Below are positions 1-7,502 of a DNA stretch of 33,597 nt, one piece after another. Within the stretch, counting starts at the first letter, position 1; every line of letters begins with the position of its first letter. The notes beneath the pieces were generated by a model that searched no databases, was not told the origin of the DNA, and saw nothing but the letters and a program-made list of their open reading frames with translations. The DNA is from Actinomadura bangladeshensis. Its GTDB lineage: Bacteria; Actinomycetota; Actinomycetes; Streptosporangiales; Streptosporangiaceae. Made by a program: the position numbers and the translations under genes. The DNA lies in contig NZ_SMJW01000069.1 in NCBI RefSeq assembly GCF_004348335.1, positions 1 to 33,597 on the forward strand, given 5' to 3'.

Positions 1-602
1 GGCGTAGCCATGGGGGCGAAACAGAGGGCGTCTGGACGCGGCTGAAGTACGAGGGCGGCGTGCACCGTGTGCAGCGGGTGCCCGCGACCGAGTCGCAGGG
101 CCGCATCCACACCAGCGCGGTCGGCGTGCTCGTGACGCCCGAGGCCGAGGACGTCGACGTCCAGATCGACCCGAACGACCTGCGCATCGACGTGTACCGC
201 TCGTCCGGTCCGGGCGGGCAGAGCGTCAACACGACCGACTCGGCGGTCCGCATCACGCACCAGCCGACCGGCGTGGTCGTCTCGTGCCAGAACGAGAAGA
301 GCCAGCTCCAGAACAAGGAGCAGGCGCTGCGCATCCTGCGGTCGCGGCTGCTGGCGATGGCGCAGGAGGAGGCGGACGCGGCCGCGTCGGCCGAGCGCAA
401 GAGCCAGGTCCGCACGGTCGACCGCTCCGAGCGCGTCCGCACCTACAACTACCCGGAGAACCGGATCTCCGACCACCGGGTCGGCTACAAGGCCTACAAC
501 CTCGACCAGGTGCTGGACGGGGACCTCCACAACGTCACGCAGGCGCTGGTCGACGCGGACATGGAACGGCGCCTGGCCGAAGCCCAAACCCAGACACCAT
601 GA
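1..602 (+). CDS. prfA: Peptide chain release factor 1, 3' part
   Basis: The frame is open from the first base, so the gene starts upstream of the window; about 200 C-terminal residues are present. RF1 reads UAA and UAG stops and triggers peptidyl-tRNA hydrolysis. The visible part has the family block LKYEGGVHRVQRVP, then the catalytic loop SSGPGGQSVNTTDSAVRITH with the GGQ motif that enters the peptidyl-transferase centre, and the helix RILRSRLL. The GTG at 60 lies inside the conserved GGVHRVQR block and is not a start. The stop overlaps the prmC start as ATGA. This fits a functional pair, because PrmC methylates the GGQ glutamine of RF1. The stop-codon recognition domain lies outside the window. 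RF2 is less likely because the prfA-prmC junction is typical of RF1. Confidence 0.95.
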   Translation, partial: RSHGGETEGVWTRLKYEGGVHRVQRVPATESQGRIHTSAVGVLVTPEAEDVDVQIDPNDLRIDVYRSSGPGGQSVNTTDSAVRITHQPTGVVVSCQNEKSQLQNKEQALRILRSRLLAMAQEEADAAASAERKSQVRTVDRSERVRTYNYPENRISDHRVGYKAYNLDQVLDGDLHNVTQALVDADMERRLAEAQTQTP

Positions 603-1459
603 CTCTGCTGCTGGACGAGATCGCCAGGGCCACCGCCCGCCTCGCCGACGCGGGCGCGGCCTCGCCCCGCGCCGACGCCGAGGAGCTCGCGGCGGCCGTG
701 CACCAGGTGCGGCGCTCGGAGCTGCACGGCGTGCCCGACAGCGCGTTCGACGCCCGCTTCTGGGAGTACGTCGCCCGGCGCGAGGCGGGGGAGCCGCTGC
801 AGCACATCACCGGCCGCGCCTACTTCCGCTACCTGGAGCTGAAGGTCGGGCCGGGGGTGTTCGTCCCGCGCCCCGAGACCGAGGTGATGGTCGGCTGGGC
901 GCTGGAGACCCTCCGCGACATGGACGTCCAGGACCCCCTCGTCGTCGACCTCGGCACGGGTTCGGCCGCGATCGCCCTCTCCATCGCGCTCGAGGCGCCC
1001 CGCGCGCGCGTCCACGCGGTCGAGAAGGACCCGACGGCCTTCGTGCACGCGACCCGCAACATCGAGGAGCTGGACGAGCGCGGCCGCGTCCGCCTGCACC
1101 TGGACGACTTCGCGGCGGCCCTGCCCGAGCTGAACGGCACCGTCGACCTCGTCATCAGCAACCCGCCCTACATCCCGATGAGCGAGTGGGAGTACGTCCC
1201 GCCGGACGTCCGCGACCACGACCCCGCCGACGCGCTGTGGGGCGGCGGCGAGGACGGCCTGGACGCGATCCGCGTCATCGAGCGCACCGCCCGCCGGCTG
1301 CTCCGCCCCGGCGGCCACGCCGCCGTCGAGCACAGCGACCTGCAGGGCAACGGCGTGTACTGGATCTTCGCCGAGGAGAACGGCTGGCGCGACGTCCGCA
1401 ACCGCCGCGACCTCACCAACCGGGACCGCTTCGTGACGGCGCGCCTGGCGACCGACTAG
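599..1459 (+). CDS. prmC: Release factor glutamine methyltransferase PrmC
   Basis: PrmC uses S-adenosylmethionine to N5-methylate the GGQ glutamine of RF1 and RF2. The 286-residue protein has the family's helical N-terminal domain (about 1-80). A class I methyltransferase fold follows, with the SAM loop DLGTGS at 117-122 and the catalytic, substrate-binding NPPY at 188-191. The FVPRPETE block at about 88-95 is also diagnostic. The ATG at 599 overlaps the prfA stop (ATGA), which points to translational coupling. The open frame runs back to 284, but that part is the shifted frame of prfA. Length is normal and no key residue is missing. Confidence 0.95.
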   Translation: MTLLLDEIARATARLADAGAASPRADAEELAAAVHQVRRSELHGVPDSAFDARFWEYVARREAGEPLQHITGRAYFRYLELKVGPGVFVPRPETEVMVGWALETLRDMDVQDPLVVDLGTGSAAIALSIALEAPRARVHAVEKDPTAFVHATRNIEELDERGRVRLHLDDFAAALPELNGTVDLVISNPPYIPMSEWEYVPPDVRDHDPADALWGGGEDGLDAIRVIERTARRLLRPGGHAAVEHSDLQGNGVYWIFAEENGWRDVRNRRDLTNRDRFVTARLATD

Positions 1460-1481
1460 CACCGCTATCCTGGTCGGTGCT
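1458..1481 (+). terminator. Hairpin after prmC
   Basis: AGCACCG (1458-1464) and CGGTGCT (1475-1481) form a 7-bp perfect stem around a 10-nt loop, directly at the prmC stop and followed by GTTTCG. It could be a weak intrinsic terminator or attenuator between prmC and the Sua5 gene. The loop contains a TATCCT that might instead be a -10 box, so the role is open. Confidence 0.3.
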
Positions 1482-1520
1482 GTTTCGATGAGCGCCGCGC
1501 AGATGGGAAGACGGGCGATC

Positions 1521-2357
1521 GTGAGCCGACGTTATGACTGCTCAGAGCCGATGGAGCGCACCCGCGGGATCGCCGAGGCCGTATCGGCCGTGCGGCGCGG
1601 TGAGCTGATCGTCCTGCCGACCGACACCGTGTACGGGGTGGGCGCGGACGCGTTCGTGCCGCCCGCCGTGGCGGCGCTGCTGGAGGCCAAGGGGCGCGGG
1701 CGGGAGATGCCGCCGCCGGTGCTGGTCGGGTCCGTGCGGGCCGCGACGGCCCTGGTGGACGACCTCGGCACCTACGGGCAGGACCTCATCGACGAGTTCT
1801 GGCCGGGTGCGCTGACGCTGGTGTGCCGGGCCAACCCGAACCTCATGTGGGACCTCGGCGAGACCAAGGGCACCGTCGCCGTCCGGATGCCGATGCACGA
1901 GCTGGCGGTGGAGGTCCTCAAGGAGACCGGCCCGCTGGCCGTGAGCAGCGCGAATCTGAGCGGGCAGCCGGCGGCGCGCAGCGCCGAGGAGGCCGAGAAG
2001 ATGCTCGGTGACTCGGTCTCGGTCTACCTGGACGGCGGCCTGTCCGGGCGCGCCGACCCGTCGACCATCCTCGACCTCACCGGGCCCGTCCCGCGCGTCC
2101 TGCGCAAGGGCGCCATCCCGGTGGACAAGATACGCGCCGTGGTGGGCGTCGTCCTCACCGACGACGACGATGTGAAGGAGCCCGCAGAGGCCGTTGCGGA
2201 GCCGGAACCGGCCAAGCCCTCCCTGACCAAGGGGGAGACGGCGCAGGCGCAGGAAGAGGCTGCTGAGGGCCCTGCGGACACCGCTGAGCCCGCCGGGCCG
2301 GCCGCCGAGGCGGCGGCGGGGCCGTCGCTGGCGAAGAGAGAGCCCGAGGACGGCTGA
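1521..2357 (+). CDS. L-threonylcarbamoyladenylate synthase (Sua5/YrdC/TsaC family)
   Basis: This enzyme makes threonylcarbamoyl-AMP from Thr, bicarbonate and ATP for the t6A37 modification of ANN-decoding tRNAs. The YrdC fold is clear: LPTDTVYGVGADAF near the N-terminus, then AVRMP, then GPLAVSSANLSG. The GTG at 1521 (VSRRYDCSEPMERTRG) is preferred over the ATG at 1488, because actinobacterial homologues begin with this SRRYDC block and a GGGAAG lies upstream. The YrdC core ends near residue 205. About 70 further residues are rich in Ala, Glu and Pro (DDDD..., then PSLTKGE and PSLAKRE), a low-complexity acidic tail that is not the Sua5 domain of long-form enzymes. Its function is unknown. Confidence 0.9.
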   Translation: MSRRYDCSEPMERTRGIAEAVSAVRRGELIVLPTDTVYGVGADAFVPPAVAALLEAKGRGREMPPPVLVGSVRAATALVDDLGTYGQDLIDEFWPGALTLVCRANPNLMWDLGETKGTVAVRMPMHELAVEVLKETGPLAVSSANLSGQPAARSAEEAEKMLGDSVSVYLDGGLSGRADPSTILDLTGPVPRVLRKGAIPVDKIRAVVGVVLTDDDDVKEPAEAVAEPEPAKPSLTKGETAQAQEEAAEGPADTAEPAGPAAEAAAGPSLAKREPEDG

Positions 2358-2392
2358 GTCCGGGCGTGTGAGCGTGCCGGGAAGAGTGCGAA

Positions 2393-2416
2393 GGCCCCGC
2401 CGGGCCGGGCGGGGCC
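2393..2416. terminator. Bidirectional hairpin terminator
   Basis: GGCCCCGCC (2393-2401) and GGCGGGGCC (2408-2416) form a perfect 9-bp stem with a 6-nt loop. It sits between the stops of two convergent genes, the Sua5 gene and the small secreted protein. There is no T-run, which is usual for actinomycete terminators. Confidence 0.75.
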
Positions 2417-2458
2417 TGTGCCGTCAGGCGAGCTGTGCCGTCGGGCGGCACGGCGACG

Positions 2459-2890
2459 TCAGAAGAGCTTCTTGCCCTTGCCGTACAGGTATTTGCCGGT
2501 CTTCTTGTTCCGGCCGCACTCCTGCACCCACAGGTGGCTGCTGTAGCTGGAGCTCACGCTGATCTTGACGGTCGCCTTGCCGTCGAAGTTGTACTTCTGG
2601 CCCTTCGAGTTCACGCCGATGATCTTGAAGCGCGAGTAGTACTTGGTGTTGCCCTCGGTGAACAGGAACCGGACGCAGGCGGTCCAGCCGTTCTTCTTGT
2701 CGTCGGCGAGGTAGCCCTTCACGTACGTCTTGCCGTTCTTGCGGGTGTAGGTACCCCAGGCGGCGACGTGACTGTAGGAGTTGTAGGGCTTCCAGCTCTT
2801 GGCGGCCGCCGCCTCGGCGGGGGCGCCCGCGACGGCCATGCCGGCCATCACGGTGCCGGCGGCCAGGGCCACTGCAGCGAATCGCCGCAT
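2459..2890 (-). CDS. Small secreted protein of unknown function
   Basis: This is a 143-residue protein starting MRRFAAVALAAG. A typical Sec signal peptide (two Arg, hydrophobic core, AGAPAEAAA cleavage region near residues 25-32) predicts export. The mature part is about 112 residues, strongly basic and rich in Lys, Tyr, Ser and Gly. It has only two Cys, so one disulfide is possible, and it ends GKGKKLF. No known domain was recognised. The ATG at 2890 is chosen because GGAGGATCT lies immediately upstream and the signal peptide begins there; an in-frame start at 3034 would add 48 unlikely residues. The gene stands alone and converges on the Sua5 gene. Confidence 0.85.
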   Translation of the reverse strand: MRRFAAVALAAGTVMAGMAVAGAPAEAAAAKSWKPYNSYSHVAAWGTYTRKNGKTYVKGYLADDKKNGWTACVRFLFTEGNTKYYSRFKIIGVNSKGQKYNFDGKATVKISVSSSYSSHLWVQECGRNKKTGKYLYGKGKKLF

Positions 2891-3115
2891 AGATCCTCCA
2901 GGCTCGTTTTGGGGGGTTAGCGACGGATAACTTAGCAGTGTCCGACCGGTCATCTTTATCGCGGGCTTACACGCTGACCAGGGCAGGACGAAATCCGCGG
3001 ACCGGCGAACCGATCGGGGGCGCGGCGCGTCCAAGAGTCCGCGAAGCGCTTCGCGCCGGGCCGCCGCACGGCACCGGCGGCGTTACCCGGACACGATCAC
3101 GGCAACAGTGGAACC

Positions 3116-4168
3116 ATGCCTGACGTGCGTGGCCGTGTCCGGGGGCCGGCGATCTTCGCGGGCCTCCTGCTGCTGACCCTCGGGCTCCTACCGCCCGCGG
3201 GCGCCGCCGCGGCCGGCGGCGAGCGCATCCCGACCTACGACGTGGTGCTGACCATCGGCGCCGACGGGGTCCTGTACGTCCGGGAGACCATCACCTACGA
3301 CTTCGATCAGGCCGGCGAGCACGGGATCGTGCGGAGCGTGCCGTTCCGCGTCGGCGACCGGGTCTACGACGTGCGCAACATCGGCAGCAGCTCCTCCACC
3401 GGGGCCCCGGCGCGCGTCCGGACCACGCGGTTCCTGCACGACGTGCGGATCAGCGTCGGCGACCGGCACCGCGAGGTCCGCGGGCGCCAGGCGTACGTGA
3501 TCGAGTACGAGGTGGGGCGGGCGTTCACCCCGCGCGCCGGCCGCGTCGAGCTGGTGTGGGACGCGATCGGGACGTCCTGGCGCGTCCCGATCGGCAACGC
3601 GGCGGTGCGGGTCGAGGCGCCGGTCCCGCTGCGGCACGTGAGCTGCCGTGCGGGCGCCCCGGGCGCGACGACCCGGTGCCTGCGCGACCGCGACGGCCCC
3701 TACGCCGTGGACTTCGTCCAGACCCTGCTCGCCCCGCACGAGGGCATGGTGATCCGGGTGCGGCTGCCGGAGCACGCGATCGCGGTCGCCCCGCCGCGCT
3801 ACGTCCCGCCGCGCTGGACGGGCGGCTGGCCGGGCACCGCGCTGCTCGCCCTGGCCATCGGCGCGGTCGCGCTGGTCGGACGGCTCCCGGCGCCGCGCCG
3901 GCGGGCCGGGGCGGGGCTGCTCGCGGCCGGCCTGCTGCTGATCGTCGCCGACGCGGGGGAGGAGGTCGCGGCCCGCGGGACGTGGGCGTTCTCGGTGGGC
4001 GACCGGTCCCTGGCCGGCCTGGCGCTGCTGATCGTCGGAGCCGGGATCATCTGCGCCCATCGGGCGGGTGGGTCTACAGTTGGTCGGTCTCGATGCGAAC
4101 ACATCGTCCCGCCCGGACGTCCAACGATGGAGACCCGCCCGATGGATCGGGTGCGCGGGGCGGGGTAA
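3116..4168 (+). CDS. DUF2207-type predicted membrane protein
   Basis: This 350-residue protein has an N-terminal signal anchor (about 10-32, GLLLLTLGLLPPAGAAAAGG). An extracytoplasmic beta-rich domain follows (about 38-225), whose openings YDVVLTIGADGVLYVRETI and GIVRSVPFR are typical of DUF2207 proteins. After it come about three hydrophobic segments (roughly 240-258, 268-285, 300-316) and a short basic tail. Usual DUF2207 proteins carry a longer C-terminal cytoplasmic domain, so this is a short version. Its molecular function is unknown. It lies 37 bp upstream of wecA on the same strand, so it may be co-transcribed. The family assignment rests on the N-terminal pattern only. Confidence 0.75.
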   Translation: MPDVRGRVRGPAIFAGLLLLTLGLLPPAGAAAAGGERIPTYDVVLTIGADGVLYVRETITYDFDQAGEHGIVRSVPFRVGDRVYDVRNIGSSSSTGAPARVRTTRFLHDVRISVGDRHREVRGRQAYVIEYEVGRAFTPRAGRVELVWDAIGTSWRVPIGNAAVRVEAPVPLRHVSCRAGAPGATTRCLRDRDGPYAVDFVQTLLAPHEGMVIRVRLPEHAIAVAPPRYVPPRWTGGWPGTALLALAIGAVALVGRLPAPRRRAGAGLLAAGLLLIVADAGEEVAARGTWAFSVGDRSLAGLALLIVGAGIICAHRAGGSTVGRSRCEHIVPPGRPTMETRPMDRVRGAG

Positions 4169-4205
4169 AAGGGCAACGGCGATCGGTCAGAGGAGGCGCA
4201 GGGGA

Positions 4206-5360
4206 GTGCGGGAGTACCTGCTCACGATCCTTGTCGCCGCCCTGGTCGCCTATCTGCTGACCCCGTCGGTGCGGCGGTTCGCCGTCTGGTTCGGGGCGCA
4301 GGCCGTCCCGCGCGAGCGCGACGTGCACGTGATCCCGACGCCCCGGCTGGGCGGCCTCGCGATGTTCGGCGGGATGGTGGCGGCGCTGGTGGTCGCGACC
4401 GGGCTGCCGGAGATGCGCAAGGTCCTGGACGACGGCGACATCAGCGTCGCGAAGGCGCTGCTGCTGTCGGGCGGCCTGATCGTGCTGATCGGCATCGCCG
4501 ACGACCGCTGGGAGGTGGACGCGCTCACCAAGTTCGCCGGGCAGGTCGCGGCCGCCGGGATCTTCATCATGCAGGGCATCCAGATCTATGTGATCCCGCT
4601 GCCGACGGGCGAGTCGCTGTCGCTGCCGCCCGCCTACGGGGTGCCGCTGACCGTCCTGGTCGTGGTCGCGACGATCAACGCGGTGAACTTCATCGACGGC
4701 CTGGACGGCCTCGCCGCGGGCGTCGTCGGCATCGCCGCGCTGGCGCTGTTCTCCTACGCCTACCTGCTGTCGAAGGCCAACGGGCTGACCACGCTGACCG
4801 GCGCGACGCTCATCGCCGCGGTCCTGTTCGGGATGTGCGCGGGCTTCCTGCCGCACAACTTCAGCCCCGCCAAGATCTTCATGGGCGACACCGGCTCGAT
4901 GCTGATCGGGCTGCTGCTCAGCGCGTCCACGATCATGCTGACCGGGCAGTTCGACCCGGCCGTCCTCGCCAACGGGCTGTTCCCGTTCTTCGTCCCGGTA
5001 CTGCTGATCCCGGCGGTGGCCGCGGTCCCGTTCATGGACATGCTGCTCGCGGTGCTGCGGCGCACGAGCCAGGGCCGGTCGCCGTTCTCCCCGGACAAGC
5101 AGCACCTGCACCACCGGCTGCTGCAGCTCGGCCACTCCACCCGCCGGGCCGTGCTGATCATGTACTTCTGGGTCGGGCTGCTGGCGTCCGGCCTGGTCGG
5201 GCTGGCGCTGTTCGACGCCGCGTGGATCACCCTCGGGATCACGCTGCTGGTCGCGACGGGCGGTGTCGTGCTGATGCTCCGCAAACCGCGCCGCAAGAAG
5301 CCGTCCGCCGACCCGGGCACCGGCGACCACCCTGCGCAGCGGCCGACGATGCGGGTCTGA
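4206..5360 (+). CDS. wecA: Undecaprenyl-phosphate GlcNAc-1-phosphate transferase (WecA/Rfe family)
   Basis: WecA-type enzymes transfer a sugar-1-phosphate, usually GlcNAc-1-P, from UDP-sugar to a polyprenyl phosphate at the inner membrane face. This begins cell-wall glycan or arabinogalactan-like linker synthesis. The 384-residue protein has about 11 hydrophobic segments and the family's cytoplasmic motifs: DD at 99-100, NFIDGLDGL at 161-169, GDTGS at 227-231 and HLHHRL at 300-305. The HxHH-type motif separates WecA-like enzymes from MraY. The GTG at 4206 is preferred because of GAGGAGGCGCAGGGGA just upstream and the start of the first membrane segment; the longer frame from 4068 lacks both. 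Location just before the ATP synthase cluster is conserved in actinomycetes. The exact sugar substrate is not proven. Confidence 0.9.
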   Translation: MREYLLTILVAALVAYLLTPSVRRFAVWFGAQAVPRERDVHVIPTPRLGGLAMFGGMVAALVVATGLPEMRKVLDDGDISVAKALLLSGGLIVLIGIADDRWEVDALTKFAGQVAAAGIFIMQGIQIYVIPLPTGESLSLPPAYGVPLTVLVVVATINAVNFIDGLDGLAAGVVGIAALALFSYAYLLSKANGLTTLTGATLIAAVLFGMCAGFLPHNFSPAKIFMGDTGSMLIGLLLSASTIMLTGQFDPAVLANGLFPFFVPVLLIPAVAAVPFMDMLLAVLRRTSQGRSPFSPDKQHLHHRLLQLGHSTRRAVLIMYFWVGLLASGLVGLALFDAAWITLGITLLVATGGVVLMLRKPRRKKPSADPGTGDHPAQRPTMRV

Positions 5361-5444
5361 CCGACTGTCTGAAGCAGGCCCTGAGCTGGGCTAAAGTCCA
5401 GGTGCAAGCGTCACCGGAGGTAGCCTCCCCGGACCCGGATGCGC

Positions 5445-5491
5445 ATTACCTCTAGGGTAATTGTGGACATACCGGACGCTTGTGATACCTT
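5445..5491 (+). promoter_or_regulatory. Candidate ATP synthase operon promoter with palindrome
   Basis: The 176-bp gap between wecA and atpI is the obvious place for the operon promoter. It is locally AT-richer and has TTGTGG (5461-5466), then TGATACCT (5483-5490) 16 bp further on, resembling an actinobacterial -35/-10 pair. ATTACC-TCTAG-GGTAAT (5445-5461), a 17-bp inverted repeat, abuts and overlaps the -35 by one base and could be an operator. GGAGG-TAG-CCTCC, about 30 bp upstream, may end wecA transcription. All of this is pattern reading only. Confidence 0.45.
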
Positions 5492-5536
5492 TCACGAACA
5501 ACAGACGACCACTGACCGTGACCAGCCGGAGCCCAC

Positions 5537-5953
5537 ATGCACACCTCCGAAGCTCGGATGCTCCGCGGCGCCGCGATTCCGACCGCGATCGTCGGGGTGG
5601 CCGCCGTCCTGATCGGCCTGCTGACCGCCGGCGCCAAGGGCGCCCTCGCCGCGGCACTGGCCTCCGTCGTGGTGATCGCCTTCTTCTCGGTCAGCGCGCT
5701 GGTGGTCTCCTGGGCCGCCAGGTACTCCGCGCAGACGATGATGCTCGCCGCGCTGGCGAGCTACATGGTGAAGATCCTCGCGGTGATGGTGCTGGTCACG
5801 ACGATGGACGGCGTCTCGATCTGGAACACGACGGTGTTCGGCTGGACGGTCATCGGCCTCGCGCTGCTCTGGATCGCCGCCGAGTTCCGCGTCGTCCTGC
5901 AGCGGAGGCCCTACATTGACGAGCCCGAGAACGTCCTTGACCGGAGTCCGTGA
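5537..5953 (+). CDS. atpI: ATP synthase protein I (AtpI-like)
   Basis: This is a 138-residue integral membrane protein with four predicted helices (about 10-30, 35-60, 67-88, 97-118). AtpI proteins help assemble the c-ring and are not part of the final enzyme. The opening MLRGAAIPTAIVG and the position two genes before atpB match the atpI of Streptomyces-type atp operons. The ATG at 5537 has a GGAG about 7 nt upstream. Sequence conservation in this family is poor, so identification depends on size, topology and context. The gene ends 84 bp before the AtpZ-like gene. Confidence 0.8.
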   Translation: MHTSEARMLRGAAIPTAIVGVAAVLIGLLTAGAKGALAAALASVVVIAFFSVSALVVSWAARYSAQTMMLAALASYMVKILAVMVLVTTMDGVSIWNTTVFGWTVIGLALLWIAAEFRVVLQRRPYIDEPENVLDRSP

Positions 5954-6037
5954 TGCGGGTCCCGCGGACGGTGCCTGCCCCTACGGACTACTCCAATATG
6001 ACCACCGCACGGGTGGCCTGCTATCGTCCGGAGCGCG

Positions 6038-6262
6038 ATGAGCGAGCAGAAACCCCGGCCGGAGGACGGCCAGCGGGAATTCGCCGACGTCGCCTGGTCC
6101 GTGCCCAGCTACCTCCTCTCCGGGATGATCATCTGGGGCGGCATCGGGTGGCTGCTGTCCACGTGGACGCACCAGACCTGGCTGATCCCCATCGGCCTGA
6201 TCATCGGTGCCGGGCTCGCCGTCTACCTGGTCTACCTGAAGTACGGTCGCCACTCCTCCTGA
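6038..6262 (+). CDS. AtpZ/AtpI-family small membrane protein
   Basis: This 74-residue protein has a charged N-terminal tail (MSEQKPRPEDGQ) and two hydrophobic helices (about 22-40 and 47-66) separated by a short turn around THQTW. It resembles the AtpZ/putative F0F1 ATPase accessory family (two-helix hairpin, G-x-G-x-G-rich second half), linked in other bacteria to divalent-ion handling or Fo assembly. The ATG is 9 nt after a CCGGAGCG. It lies 73 bp before atpB in the same orientation and is probably in the operon. The precise role is not known. Confidence 0.75.
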   Translation: MSEQKPRPEDGQREFADVAWSVPSYLLSGMIIWGGIGWLLSTWTHQTWLIPIGLIIGAGLAVYLVYLKYGRHSS

Positions 6263-6335
6263 GCGGCCCCGCCGCCGAGGAAGTCGCCGAGGAAGCCTTC
6301 GTGAAACATCACCACATTGATGAAGGGAACGCCGC

Positions 6336-7130
6336 GTGAACGCGCTGACGGTCCTCGCCACCGGGGGAGACGAGTTCAAAGCCCCGGGCCCGGAGCTGTT
6401 CGACTTCCCGCCCCTGTTCGCCGGCGGCCCGGAGTGGCTGACCAAACCCGTCGTGTTCGCGGTCGTCGGCTCCCTGCTGACCTGCGCCGTCTTCTGGATG
6501 GCGTTCGCCAAGCCGAAGCTCGTGCCGCGCGGCATGCAGAACATCGGTGAGATCGGCTACATGTTCGTGCGGGACGAGATCGCCCGCCCGTTCCTCGGCA
6601 AGAACACCGACCGGTGGATGCCGATGCTCATGTCGCTGTTCTTCCTGATCTGGTTCTGGAACATCTTCGCGGTCATCCCGATCATCCAGTTCCCGGTCGC
6701 GTCGCACATCGCGTTCCCGATCGTCCTGGCGGTGTTCGTCTACATCGTCAAGGTCTACCTGGGCTTCAAGCACCAGGGCCCGGTGAAGTACTTCACCAAC
6801 ATGATCCCCAAGGGCCTGCCGCTGCCGGTCTACTTCCTGCTGGTGCCGATCGAGTACCTCTCGACGTTCATCCTGGCGCCCTTCACGCACGCGGTCCGGC
6901 TCTTCGCCAACATGTTCGCCGGTCACACGATCCTGGCGTTCTTCAGCCTCGTCGGCTTCTGGTTCCTCTTCGAGAAGCCCACCGCGCTCGGCTTCGGCGT
7001 CGGCATCGTCGGCGTCATCGTCACGATCCTGCTCACCGCGCTGGAGCTGCTGATCCAGTTCCTGCAGGCGTTCCTGTTCGCGATGCTCGCCGCGATGTAC
7101 ATCCAGAGCGGCCTCGAAGCGGAACACTAA
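6336..7130 (+). CDS. atpB: ATP synthase subunit a
   Basis: Subunit a forms the two proton half-channels beside the c-ring in Fo. The 264-residue protein has five to six membrane helices. It keeps the signature HAVRLFANMFAGH, whose Arg corresponds to the essential stator Arg (R210 in E. coli). The C-terminal helix LELLIQFLQAFLFAML is also typical. The N-terminus carries the motif GPELFDFPPLF common in actinobacterial a subunits. The GTG at 6336 is the likely start, with GAAGGGAA 9 nt upstream. Confidence 0.96.
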   Translation: MNALTVLATGGDEFKAPGPELFDFPPLFAGGPEWLTKPVVFAVVGSLLTCAVFWMAFAKPKLVPRGMQNIGEIGYMFVRDEIARPFLGKNTDRWMPMLMSLFFLIWFWNIFAVIPIIQFPVASHIAFPIVLAVFVYIVKVYLGFKHQGPVKYFTNMIPKGLPLPVYFLLVPIEYLSTFILAPFTHAVRLFANMFAGHTILAFFSLVGFWFLFEKPTALGFGVGIVGVIVTILLTALELLIQFLQAFLFAMLAAMYIQSGLEAEH

Positions 7131-7189
7131 GCCCCCCGGGACCCCGGCGCCCCCGCGCCGGCCCCGCTCCGACAACTCGTTAGCCCAGA

Positions 7190-7208
7190 CCGGCGGAGCC
7201 TCCGCCGG
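7190..7208 (+). other. Intercistronic hairpin before atpE
   Basis: CCGGCGGA (7190-7197), loop GCC, TCCGCCGG (7201-7208) form a perfect 8-bp hairpin in the 100-bp atpB-atpE gap. It ends just upstream of the atpE Shine-Dalgarno AAAAGGA (7216-7222). It could stabilise the downstream mRNA or help expose the start of atpE, whose product is needed in about ten copies. A role as terminator is unlikely inside this operon. Confidence 0.5.
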
Positions 7209-7230
7209 CCGACAGAAAAGGAATGAACCC

Positions 7231-7467
7231 ATGACGGGAGCCGTCCTCGCCGCAGTCGAAGGCAACGTCACCTCGATCGGCTACGGCCTCGCGGCCATCG
7301 GCCCGGGCATCGGCATCGGCATCATCTTCGGCCAGGGCGTGAACGCGATCGCCCGCCAGCCGGAGCTGACCGGCGTGATCCGCACCAACATGCTGCTGGG
7401 CTTCGTCCTCACCGAGGCGCTGGCCCTCATCGGCCTGGTCGCGCCGTTCATCTTCCAGGGCATCTGA
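7231..7467 (+). CDS. atpE: ATP synthase subunit c
   Basis: This 78-residue hairpin of two membrane helices forms the rotating c-ring. The polar loop ARQPEL (R42-Q43-P44) contacts F1, and the proton-carrying carboxylate is Glu62 in FVLTEALALIG. The helix-1 glycine series GIGIGIIFGQG is intact. There is no sodium-binding Q/E pair pattern in helix 1, so proton coupling is expected. The start ATG follows AAAAGGA at good spacing. Confidence 0.97.
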   Translation: MTGAVLAAVEGNVTSIGYGLAAIGPGIGIGIIFGQGVNAIARQPELTGVIRTNMLLGFVLTEALALIGLVAPFIFQGI

Positions 7468-7502
7468 CCACCACGGGTCCCATCTGAGGAAGGGCTGCAG
7501 AC

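Noticed and set aside
494..1462. 322-residue minus-strand open frame opposite prmC
   Set aside because: Shadow of prmC; no recognisable domain and repetitive Val/Ala/Arg content.
2435..2920. 161-residue plus-strand frame opposite the secreted protein
   Set aside because: Starts inside the terminator region, has no convincing domain, and the opposite strand has a signal peptide with a GGAGG.
4074..5330. 418-residue minus-strand open frame opposite wecA
   Set aside because: The His/Asp/Gln/Arg-rich translation is the complement of a hydrophobic membrane protein, not a real gene.
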